Source of the DNA: Profundicola sp051011115
GTDB taxonomy: Bacteria > Bacteroidota > Bacteroidia > Flavobacteriales > Weeksellaceae
Direction of reading: 5' to 3'
Length of the DNA stretch: 24,761 bases
Assembly (NCBI GenBank): GCA_051011115.1
Contig: JBPCUN010000152.1
Location: forward strand, 1-24,761
Shown: positions 15,824-23,513 of the stretch, piece after piece
Layout: each line of letters starts with the position of its first letter
Numbering within the stretch: position 1 is the first letter of the stretch
Notes under the pieces: generated by a model
Database searches by the model: none
Seen by the model: only the letters and a program-made list of their open reading frames with translations
What the model was told of the DNA's origin: nothing
Made by a program: the position numbers and the translations under genes

Positions 15824-15831
15824 CAAAAATA
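15824..15831 (-). promoter_or_regulatory. promoter -7 box of the second outer-membrane protein gene
   Basis: TATTTTTG on the minus strand, within TAATATTATTTTTG, the same string as at the neighbouring barrel gene. It ends 28 bp before the ATG at 15795, almost the same spacing as in the paired gene. No TTG at the usual distance. Confidence 0.5.
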
Positions 15832-16076
15832 ATATTAGATTTTAACTTATTGTTACTAAATTGTTATTTTTTTGTAAAATATGTTTTTTATCATGTTTTT
15901 ATGAATAGACTTTTATGAATTCAATAGTATTTATATTTTAAATTATCCCCTATTTACAAGCATCCACGGTAAAAAACAAGCAGCGTATTTGTGATTTAAA
16001 TCAAAAATATCTTATTCTATTATGAATTACATAAAAATTAAATGAAATAAAAATTCTATTGAGCTTTATGTTGATG
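15832..16076. other. AT-rich intergenic stretch with a possible Crp/Fnr-type palindrome
   Basis: No gene is visible. TGATTTAAATCA at 15992-16003 is a perfect 12-bp palindrome, and the flanking TT/AA at 15989-15990 and 16005-16006 also pair. It resembles the half-sites of Crp/Fnr regulators. It lies about 200 bp upstream of the outer-membrane protein start at 15795. No clear terminator follows mscL. Confidence 0.3.
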
Positions 16077-16517
16077 TTAATTTTTCTTTAATAATTCATT
16101 TTGCTGTGCTAATAAATCATTTATATTCTTTAACAATTGAATATCCTTTGGGGTTTCCACTGTCTGGTCTTCTGTATCTTCTGAACTTCTACGTAATTTA
16201 TTCATCAACTTTACCACGACAAAAATCACCAGCGCTATAATAAAGAAGTCTACCATCACATTGATGAAATCCCCATATTGAATAGCTAATTTTTCAGAAA
16301 CAACCTCTCCATTAGCATCTAACACAGCATCTTTTAATAAAATTTCTTTGTTTTCTATATGCACCCCATTAGTCATTAGGTTAAGAGGAGGCATTAATAT
16401 TTTATCTACAAAGGCTGTAAGTAATTTATTAAAAGCGGTACCTATAATTACCCCTACAGCCATATCGACCATATTCCCCTTAAGTGCAAATTCTTTAAAT
16501 TCTGACCAAAACTTCAT
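16077..16517 (-). CDS. mscL: large-conductance mechanosensitive channel
   Basis: The 146-residue protein is MscL, the pentameric inner-membrane channel that opens under tension to release solutes after hypo-osmotic shock. The N-terminal helix FWSEFKEFALKGNMVDMAVGV is partly visible as FKEFALKGN at 7-15. TM1 runs at about 16-40 with the tightly packed VGVIIGTAF gate region. A periplasmic loop spans about 45-80, TM2 is at about 85-108, and the C-terminal bundle ends LLAQQNELLKKN. Length is normal. It begins 23 bp after the M28 peptidase stop on the same strand, so they probably form one transcript. Confidence 0.97.
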   Translation of the reverse strand: MKFWSEFKEFALKGNMVDMAVGVIIGTAFNKLLTAFVDKILMPPLNLMTNGVHIENKEILLKDAVLDANGEVVSEKLAIQYGDFINVMVDFFIIALVIFVVVKLMNKLRRSSEDTEDQTVETPKDIQLLKNINDLLAQQNELLKKN

Positions 16518-16540
16518 AAATCAATTTTTAATCTTATCAT

Positions 16541-18181
16541 TTATTGTTGCAAACTAATCTCTCTGATGCTTTTAAATTCAGAGCCATCATTCCATTTGGG
16601 GAAAGTAGTTTCATTAGCTAATCTTTTTCCTATTAGATAAAACAACTGAGCATCTTCCATGATTCCTGTAAGGTCTGCAGTTTCTGGATCATATTCATCT
16701 GCTGGCTTATGGTATTTGTTTGCCCAATAATCTTTTATTTGTGCTTGTGCCCATTCTTTGCCATGTTCTCGGCTATCTTGCCATCCTTTGATAAACAAAC
16801 TAGGAATCCCTTTTCTTGCAAAACTAAAATGATCTGAACGATAGTACATGCCATTTTCAGGAGCAGACTCCGATACAATATAACGATTTTGCTTAGCCGC
16901 TTCTTCTTCTACATAATTTTCTAATGCTGACATTCCAAACCCTGTAATCGTTACATCCTTCATTCTACCAATCGGTAATAACAATTCATAATTTAAATTT
17001 GCGACTGTTTTTGCTGTTGGAAAGGGATTATTCTGCGCATAGTAGGCAGAACCCATTAGTCCACTTTCTTCTGTAGTCACTGCAGCAAAAACAACGGTAC
17101 GTTCTGGTTTCTTAGATTTTGTAAATGCTTTTGCTGTTTGTAACATAGCTCCAAGCGCTGTAGCGTTATCCGCAGCACCATTATATATTGAATCTCCATC
17201 AGCCACTGGCCCATATCCAAAATGATCCCAATGGGCGGTATAGACAATATTTTCTTCAGGTCTGTGCGTTCCTTCTATCATGCCTGCAACATTTTTAGTA
17301 CTTTTAAAAGTTAAATCATTTTTGAATTGAACGTTGATTTCACTTTCCAAAGCAACAGCCTTAAAGCTAGGTGTCAAAGCTTGGTTCTTTAAATTTTTAA
17401 AATCTAGGCCATTCGCCGCAAATATTTTATTGGTCGCTGCTTCTGTAATCCAGCCAGTCAGTTTGCATAAATCTTTGTTCTTGTTTTCTTTTTCTAGATA
17501 TATATTACTCCCAGCCGTATTTGTAAGAACCTTAAATTCATATCCTGCTGCATCTGTATTATGTATTACCAACACTCCTGCAGCCCCTTGTCTTGCAGCT
17601 TCTTCATATTTATATGTCCATCTACCATAATAGGTCATGGCTTTACCTCTAAACAAGTCTTCATTACCTGTGGCAAAACCAGGATCATTTACTAGTACCA
17701 AAACTGTCTTACCTTCAACATCTAAACCTTCATAATCGTTCCAACCATATTCTGGAGCCACAATACCATAACCAGCAAATACAAGTTCTGAGTTATCTAG
17801 AGACACTTCTTCAACTAAATGTGGAGTCTGAGCAATGAAATCCACATCTTTATTTAAAGTCACTTCACCTTTCTTAGTCTTAAGTATAATTTCATGATTA
17901 GTACTATAAACTACATTGACACAGGGAACCTCTTGAAAATAACTATCCCCGAAAACGGGTTTTAATCCCATTTCTTGGTATTTCTTGGCTATATAATTTA
18001 CCGTTAATTCTTCTCCCTCTGTAAAAGGTGCCCGCCCCATAAATGCATCTGAAGCTAACGTTTGAATATTATTTTCTAAAAATCCATAATCCTCAAAAAC
18101 GGACACTTCTTTTAAATCAGAAGTTTTGCAGGAGGCTATTAGGATCGCTATGAGCGTTAAAGCAATAAATCGTATTCTCAT
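16541..18181 (-). CDS. M28-family zinc peptidase lipoprotein with PA domain
   Basis: The 546-residue protein has a lipoprotein signal with likely lipidated Cys18 (LIASC). A protease-associated (PA) domain lies around 130-225. The M28 catalytic domain begins near 295. Metal and catalytic residues in order: His317 and Asp319 in TAHWDH, Asp338 in GAADNA, Glu371-Glu372 in TTEESG, and His451 in RSDHFSF. Between them the usual NxDM or NMDG zinc-ligand segment reads NLNYELLL, so by eye the Asp ligand is replaced by Glu399. It should be an aminopeptidase or carboxypeptidase of peptides at the cell envelope. Its precise specificity is not visible. It lies upstream of mscL on the same strand, and no terminator is seen between them. 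Confidence 0.9.
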   Translation of the reverse strand: MRIRFIALTLIAILIASCKTSDLKEVSVFEDYGFLENNIQTLASDAFMGRAPFTEGEELTVNYIAKKYQEMGLKPVFGDSYFQEVPCVNVVYSTNHEIILKTKKGEVTLNKDVDFIAQTPHLVEEVSLDNSELVFAGYGIVAPEYGWNDYEGLDVEGKTVLVLVNDPGFATGNEDLFRGKAMTYYGRWTYKYEEAARQGAAGVLVIHNTDAAGYEFKVLTNTAGSNIYLEKENKNKDLCKLTGWITEAATNKIFAANGLDFKNLKNQALTPSFKAVALESEINVQFKNDLTFKSTKNVAGMIEGTHRPEENIVYTAHWDHFGYGPVADGDSIYNGAADNATALGAMLQTAKAFTKSKKPERTVVFAAVTTEESGLMGSAYYAQNNPFPTAKTVANLNYELLLPIGRMKDVTITGFGMSALENYVEEEAAKQNRYIVSESAPENGMYYRSDHFSFARKGIPSLFIKGWQDSREHGKEWAQAQIKDYWANKYHKPADEYDPETADLTGIMEDAQLFYLIGKRLANETTFPKWNDGSEFKSIREISLQQ

Positions 18182-18428
18182 AATAAGCAGATTAAACTTT
18201 CAAAAGGTTTTTATATTTAAATCTAAATTAAACATTTTAAAACTTTAAGTGAGAATAATCCCTCATAAACTTGCACACTACACGTGGGGAAATCAACTCA
18301 TTTAAACATAAAAGCAAATCCTTTTTTTCCCAAACTCTAATATTCACAATCTGACTCAAATAATATCTCCTCATACATTAATATATATTCTCAACTAAAA
18401 TGAAATCAAAAGTAAATGCTATTGCAAG

Positions 18429-19208
18429 TCAATTTTTCTTAGCAATAATGGCAATCGCATCTAAATTCTTTTCATACTTTCTAAACACTTTTCTCATGGC
18501 AAAAATTCTTTTACGTGCCTGTGGTGTGGTAAGCACATTAAAAATTATTTTGAGCGTTCTAAAAATACCTTCATCATCTAACATCCTTTTTGGCTCTAAT
18601 AAATGCATAGGTTTTTTAAGAATTTTGATATCCGTAAAACCTTCATTCTCCAAAAGTTCTGTCCATTCTACTTCTGTTAAAGGTCGTGCATTAACTTTGA
18701 TGACACGTGCTAATTCTCTTCGAATAATATCTTTATCTTCCTTTGAAATGCTCTCTGGCTCTAATACTATCTCATGAATCGCATACCATCCTCCAGGTTT
18801 TAGAATTCTATATGCTTCTTTGATGATCTTTGCCTTATTTTTTTCTGTCTGCATAGTCAGCATAGCTTCCCCATACACTTTATCTGCTACTTCGTTTTCT
18901 AATGTTGTCGCGGATGCATTACCTATAATTACAGATCTATTTTCACCTTTGATAACATTTTTCCTTAAGTACATCGCTGCGTCTTCATTTAATTCAATAG
19001 CTGTGTAACTTTTAGGGTTCTTACTAATTGTAATTTTGGCAGTAAATCCTAATCCTGGTGCAAATTCCACTACATCATCTTGCTCAGAAATATTTAGACC
19101 CTGAAGCATTTGAAGCGTTAATTCTTTTCCTCCAGGCCTAAGAACTTTTTTACCCATTTTGGCTAATACCCAATGTCCTTGCTGATTTTCTATTCTTTCT
19201 CCTTTCAT
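18429..19208 (-). CDS. class I SAM-dependent methyltransferase
   Basis: The 259-residue protein has a Rossmann methyltransferase core. Motif I is VVEFAPGLGFTAKI at 46-59, the acidic end of strand 2 is AIELNED at 70-76, and the post-motif LKPGGWYAIHE is at 136-146. The N-terminal stretch GHWVLAKMGKKVLRPGG, before the fold, is a conserved-looking basic segment. No signal peptide or membrane segment is present, so it is cytoplasmic. The core resembles UbiE/small-molecule methyltransferases, but the substrate is unknown. It is not in an obvious operon: a 247-bp gap separates it from the peptidase, and a decayed gene lies upstream. Confidence 0.87.
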   Translation of the reverse strand: MKGERIENQQGHWVLAKMGKKVLRPGGKELTLQMLQGLNISEQDDVVEFAPGLGFTAKITISKNPKSYTAIELNEDAAMYLRKNVIKGENRSVIIGNASATTLENEVADKVYGEAMLTMQTEKNKAKIIKEAYRILKPGGWYAIHEIVLEPESISKEDKDIIRRELARVIKVNARPLTEVEWTELLENEGFTDIKILKKPMHLLEPKRMLDDEGIFRTLKIIFNVLTTPQARKRIFAMRKVFRKYEKNLDAIAIIAKKN

Positions 19209-19259
19209 TTAAAATTTTTTGTTTTTTGACGCATACTATTTTACTGCATCCTGTAATTA

Positions 19260-19590
19260 TTAAAACCTATACCCCAACCCTACATCAAATTTTAATTGAT
19301 GTGGCTGCAGTTGTGACGTTATTTCCCACTTAGACTAGAATAGGCATCAACTGTATTCCATTTTTTACCTCCCATCATAAAGGTGGAGTAATAATCTAAT
19401 GACCCACTTTGAGATTTTATCATTAAATCACCTGTTTTATAGCTTTTTTTAAAGCTTCAGATTTTTGATCATGATGACCGAGAACATGAATATCATCTAA
19501 TTCCAAAACGGGAATAGAATCATTTTGGATCTGTTGTGCTAAAGCTATATTCATGATTAAAAGAAATTTAAATAGTATAAATAATCTCAT
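19260..19590 (-). pseudogene. decayed outer-membrane (TonB-dependent receptor-like) gene remnant
   Basis: ATG at 19590 opens a signal peptide (MRLFILFKFLLIMNIALAQ) followed by VLELDDIHVLGHHDQKSEAL, which has the look of a receptor N terminus and TonB box, and stops after 55 codons at 19423. In the next frame, overlapping as TAATG, MIKSQSGSLDYYSTFMMGG continues for 34 codons to a stop near 19321. Further down, KFDVGLGYRF ends at a stop at 19260-19262, a typical barrel C terminus with terminal Phe. So an N-terminal leader, a strand-like middle and a barrel end are all present within 330 bp but in different frames and far too short for an intact receptor. I read it as a gene with large internal deletion and frameshifts. 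Confidence 0.5.
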
Positions 19591-19872
19591 ATGATTTAAT
19601 AATACTATTTTTATTTAGATTAATTAAAAACAAATGTATTGTCTATTATTAACTTGATTTATGATTTCAGTCATAATTTGATTTAAAATATTAATGAATC
19701 ATTTGATGCATGGAATTCAATATGAAGCCAATTAAAAAATTTAAAAAGTTCTATTTATGAATACATTTTATAACTGAAAGTGAAATACGATAAACTTAAG
19801 TTCTAAACGCATCAAAAAAAATTTAAAGAAAAATTTCAGAAAAATATGTATTTTTAAGACATTAGAAATAAT
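19591..19872. other. AT-rich upstream region of icmF
   Basis: No gene is visible. TTATGA (19659-19664) and TCATAA (19671-19676) form a 6-bp inverted repeat with a 6-bp spacer, operator-like. No full TAnnTTTG with TTG is found; TATTTTTA near 19850 is the closest to a -7 box for icmF. Confidence 0.35.
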
Positions 19873-22800
19873 ATGATGATGACTGATAATAAAGAGAAAA
19901 ATAATTTAATGAATCAAGTATATTCCCCCAAAAACCCTATAAGAATTGTAACGGCAGCTGCCTTATTTGATGGGCACGATGCCTCTATCAATATAATGCG
20001 TAGAATCATTCAGCGTACTGGTGTAGAGGTAATTCACCTAGGGCATGATCGTTCTGTAGAAGAAGTTGTGAATTGTGCTATCCAAGAAGATGCCCAAGCC
20101 ATAGCCATTACATCTTATCAAGGAGGGCATAATGAATACTTTAAATATATGTATGATTTATTACATGAAAAAGGTGCTGGACATATCAAAATTGTAGGCG
20201 GCGGTGGCGGTGTGATTTTGCCAGAAGAGATAAAAGATTTGATGGATTATGGTATAACCAGAATATATTCGCCAGATGATGGAAGATCCATGGGATTACA
20301 AGGGATGATTAATGATATGGTTGCTAGGGCTGATTTTGCCACAGGAGAGGTTCTTACGCGTGATATGATAGAAGAATTAAATACAACCTATAATATTACC
20401 GTCGCACAGACCATTTCTGCCATAGAAAATAATCCAGTAAAGTTTTCTGAATTAATTGAAGAGATTTCTCAAAAATCAAGCACGCTAAAAACTCCAGTTA
20501 TCGGAATTACAGGTACTGGAGGGGCAGGTAAATCATCTTTGGTAGATGAGATTGTACGCCGTTTCTTGATGAATTTTCCAGATAAGAAATTAGGTATCAT
20601 CTCTGTAGACCCTACCAAACAAAAAACAGGTGGAGCACTACTCGGTGATAGAATCCGCATGAATTCCATCAATCACCCCAACGTATATATGCGTTCGATG
20701 GCGACCCGTTCTGCTAATTCTTCTATTTCTAAGCATGTGGCTCCAGCCTTAGATGTTTTGAAAATTGCTGGATATGATTTATTAATTTTGGAGACCTCTG
20801 GTATTGGGCAAAGCGGTGCAGAAGTTTTGGAATACGCAGATTTACCAATCTATGTAATGACACCTGAGTATGGAGCGGCAACGCAGTTGGAGAAAATTGA
20901 CATGCTTGATTTCGCAAAATTGGTAGTGTTGAATAAAACAGATAAAAAGGGTGCTTTAGATGCCTTGCGTGATGTAAAAAAACAATACCAAAGAAACCAC
21001 GAATTATTTGATAAAAATCCAGACGAAATGCCTGTGTATGCTACTAGAGCTGCTCAATTTAATGATCCAGGAACCAATGAATTTTATGCAGCGTTAATTG
21101 CAGCGGTAAACACCATTTCCGATACAGCGTTTGATGCAGAATGGCACCACACCAGAGAAGCAGACAAAGATTTATTTATCATTCCACCGAAACGAGTACG
21201 ATATTTATCTGAAATTGCAGAGGAATCCCAACGTTATGAAGATTGGGTAAAAAAACAAACTAAAATTGCCGATCAATTATATGCATTAAAGATTACCAAA
21301 GAACTTGGAATCAATAACGAAGAATTAGAAAATAAGTATCAAGAACTAAAGGCTGATTTACATAGAAGCAATCTAGAAACCTTAGAGCATTGGGAGAATG
21401 AAAAATCGCGTTATGCTGCAGATGAGTATATCTTTAAGGTAAGAGACAAAGAAATCAGAATTAAAACCCACACTGAAACCCTTTCTCATTCTCAAATTCC
21501 AAAAGTAAGTTTACCGAAATACAAAGGTTGGGGAGATATTTTAAACTGGACTTTGAGAGAAAATGTTCCTGGTAAATTCCCATATACGGCAGGGATTTAT
21601 CCATTTAAAAGAGAAGGTGAAGACCCTACCAGAATGTTTGCTGGTGAGGGTGGACCAGAAAGAACCAATAAGAGATTCCACTATGTGAGTTTAGGAATGC
21701 CAGCAAAAAGACTTTCTACCGCATTTGACTCGGTGACATTGTATGGGCAAGACCCTGATGAAAGACCAGATATTTATGGTAAAATCGGAAATGCGGGCGT
21801 TTCTATTGCTACGTTAGATGATGCAAAAAAATTATATTCTGGATTTGACTTGAGCAATCCCAAAACTTCCGTTTCTATGACCATCAATGGACCCGCAGCC
21901 ATGCTATTAGGCTTCTTTATGAATGCTGCCATAGACCAAAATTGTGAAAAATTTATCATAGAAAATGGTTTAGAAGATAAAGTAGAAACATGTTTGAAGC
22001 AGAAGTTTGATGATAAAGGATTACAAAGACCTCAATATCATGGTGATTTACCAAAAGGTAATGATGGATTGGGTCTCATGCTACTGGGACTTACAGGTGA
22101 TGAAATTTTAGAGGAATCCGATTACAATAAAATAAAAGAAGAAACCTTAAAGCAAGTGCGTGGTACAGTGCAGGCAGATATTCTGAAAGAAGATCAAGCC
22201 CAAAATACTTGTATTTTTTCAACAGAATTTGCCTTGAAATTAATGGGTGATGTACAACATTATTTTATTGAAGAAGGTGTACGTAACTTTTATTCAGTTT
22301 CTATATCTGGTTATCATATTGCAGAAGCTGGTGCCAATCCGATTACGCAACTGGCTTTTACCCTTGCTAATGGTTTTACTTATGTAGAATATTACCTGAG
22401 TAGAGGTATGGATATTAATAAATTTGCTCCTAACCTATCGTTCTTCTTTTCTAATGGTGTAGATGCTGAATATGCTGTAATTGGCCGTGTTGCCAGAAGA
22501 ATTTGGGCCAAAGCGATGAAGAATAAATACGAAGCGAATGAACGCTCTCAAATGTTGAAATACCACATTCAGACCAGTGGTCGTTCTTTACATGCCCAAG
22601 AGATTGATTTTAATGATATTAGAACAACATTACAAGCATTGTATGCTATTTATGACAACTGTAACTCATTACATACCAACGCTTATGATGAGGCTATCAC
22701 CACACCTACAGAGGCAAGTGTAAGACGAGCGATGGCGATACAGTTGATTATTAATAAGGAGTTAGGTTTAGCGAAAAATGAAAACCCTATACAAGGTAGT

Positions 22801-23259
22801 TTTATTATCGAAGAATTAACTGATCTGGTAGAAGAAGCTGTATATGCAGAGTTTGATCGATTAACTGAACGCGGTGGTGTATTAGGTGCTATGGAAACCA
22901 TGTATCAACGTGGAAAAATTCAAGAGGAAAGTTTATATTATGAAACGTTGAAACATACTGGTGAATATCCAATTATTGGGGTAAATACTTTCTTGAATAA
23001 AGATGGATCACCTACCGTGACACCAGGTGAAGTCATTCGTTCTACAGAAGAAGAGAAAGCATACCAAATTACAGCACTCCGTAATTATCAAAAAGCCAAT
23101 GAAGAAATGGCCACACAGGCAATAGAGGATTTAAAAAATACAGCCTTAGATAATGGAAATATTTTTGATTCCCTAATGACTGCAACTAAATATTGTTCGC
23201 TTGGACAGATTACCACAAGCTTATATGAAATCGGAGGTAGATATAGAAGAAATATGTAA
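19873..23259 (+). CDS. icmF: fused isobutyryl-CoA mutase with G-protein chaperone domain
   Basis: The 1128-residue protein is the natural fusion IcmF. An N-terminal B12-binding domain (about 15-150) carries DGHD with His35 as the lower cobalt ligand. A MeaB/ArgK-like GTPase domain (about 205-400) has Walker A GITGTGGAGKSS at 211-222. The TIM-barrel mutase domain begins near 540. It interconverts isobutyryl-CoA and n-butyryl-CoA (and sometimes pivalyl/isovaleryl-CoA) using adenosylcobalamin, with the GTPase domain guarding cofactor loading. Gln777 in AQNTCIF stands where methylmalonyl-CoA mutase has Arg in RNTYIF, and GIYPFK (Phe578) lies in the substrate loop, both pointing away from methylmalonyl-CoA. 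Start at 19873 begins with three Met codons; the ATG at residue 13 (MNQVY) is an alternative. It stands alone, with no terminator seen. Confidence 0.93.
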   Translation: MMMTDNKEKNNLMNQVYSPKNPIRIVTAAALFDGHDASINIMRRIIQRTGVEVIHLGHDRSVEEVVNCAIQEDAQAIAITSYQGGHNEYFKYMYDLLHEKGAGHIKIVGGGGGVILPEEIKDLMDYGITRIYSPDDGRSMGLQGMINDMVARADFATGEVLTRDMIEELNTTYNITVAQTISAIENNPVKFSELIEEISQKSSTLKTPVIGITGTGGAGKSSLVDEIVRRFLMNFPDKKLGIISVDPTKQKTGGALLGDRIRMNSINHPNVYMRSMATRSANSSISKHVAPALDVLKIAGYDLLILETSGIGQSGAEVLEYADLPIYVMTPEYGAATQLEKIDMLDFAKLVVLNKTDKKGALDALRDVKKQYQRNHELFDKNPDEMPVYATRAAQFNDPGTNEFYAALIAAVNTISDTAFDAEWHHTREADKDLFIIPPKRVRYLSEIAEESQRYEDWVKKQTKIADQLYALKITKELGINNEELENKYQELKADLHRSNLETLEHWENEKSRYAADEYIFKVRDKEIRIKTHTETLSHSQIPKVSLPKYKGWGDILNWTLRENVPGKFPYTAGIYPFKREGEDPTRMFAGEGGPERTNKRFHYVSLGMPAKRLSTAFDSVTLYGQDPDERPDIYGKIGNAGVSIATLDDAKKLYSGFDLSNPKTSVSMTINGPAAMLLGFFMNAAIDQNCEKFIIENGLEDKVETCLKQKFDDKGLQRPQYHGDLPKGNDGLGLMLLGLTGDEILEESDYNKIKEETLKQVRGTVQADILKEDQAQNTCIFSTEFALKLMGDVQHYFIEEGVRNFYSVSISGYHIAEAGANPITQLAFTLANGFTYVEYYLSRGMDINKFAPNLSFFFSNGVDAEYAVIGRVARRIWAKAMKNKYEANERSQMLKYHIQTSGRSLHAQEIDFNDIRTTLQALYAIYDNCNSLHTNAYDEAITTPTEASVRRAMAIQLIINKELGLAKNENPIQGSFIIEELTDLVEEAVYAEFDRLTERGGVLGAMETMYQRGKIQEESLYYETLKHTGEYPIIGVNTFLNKDGSPTVTPGEVIRSTEEEKAYQITALRNYQKANEEMATQAIEDLKNTALDNGNIFDSLMTATKYCSLGQITTSLYEIGGRYRRNM

Positions 23260-23267
23260 AAAAATTA

Positions 23268-23298
23268 TTGTCAGTTAAATTTAATTTATTTAAATTTG
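23268..23298 (+). promoter_or_regulatory. tRNA-Gly promoter, TTG-N20-TAAATTTG
   Basis: TTG at 23268-23270 and TAAATTTG at 23291-23298, spaced 20 bp, match the Bacteroidota promoter fully. The -7 box ends 21 bp before the tRNA 5' end and just after the icmF stop, so the tRNA has its own promoter. Confidence 0.7.
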
Positions 23299-23319
23299 TA
23301 GTCTCTTTAAAAAGATAAT

Positions 23320-23392
23320 GCGAGAGTAGCTCAATTGGTAGAGCTTCAGCCTTCCAAGCTGATTGTTGCGAGTTCGAGTCTCGTCTCTCGCT
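23320..23392 (+). tRNA. tRNA-Gly, anticodon TCC
   Basis: A 73-nt cloverleaf fits by eye: acceptor GCGAGAG/CTCTCGC, D stem GCTC/GAGC, anticodon stem TCAGC/GCTGA enclosing CTTCCAA (anticodon TCC), and T stem GCGAG/CTCGT (one G-T pair) with loop TTCGAGT. The discriminator is T. CCA is not encoded, so it must be added. Confidence 0.96.
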
Positions 23393-23407
23393 CTATTTTT
23401 TCTCTTC
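23393..23407 (+). terminator. T-rich tract after the tRNA
   Basis: CTATTTTTTCTCTT follows the tRNA 3' end directly. The tRNA acceptor end could act as the stem for termination. Weak. Confidence 0.3.
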
Positions 23408-23489
23408 TAAGTTTTCCTTTCAATTTACATATTTATAAACCTATCTGGCATAAGCTGCTTTGGAATCCTGATTTTATATAACAATTAGT

Positions 23490-23497
23490 TATATTTG
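23490..23497 (+). promoter_or_regulatory. symporter gene -7 box
   Basis: TATATTTG at 23490-23497 matches TAnnTTTG and ends 16 bp before the ATG at 23514. The nearest TTG (23460-23462) is 27 bp away, longer than usual. Confidence 0.45.
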
Positions 23498-23513
23498 AAC
23501 TTTTCCTTAAATT

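Noticed and set aside
18400..18777. 125-codon plus-strand ORF
   Set aside because: It lies opposite the methyltransferase C terminus, whose frame and motifs are clear.
23276..23297. AAATTTAA...TTTAAATTT inverted repeat after icmF
   Set aside because: It is pure A/T, too weak for a terminator, and overlaps the tRNA promoter.
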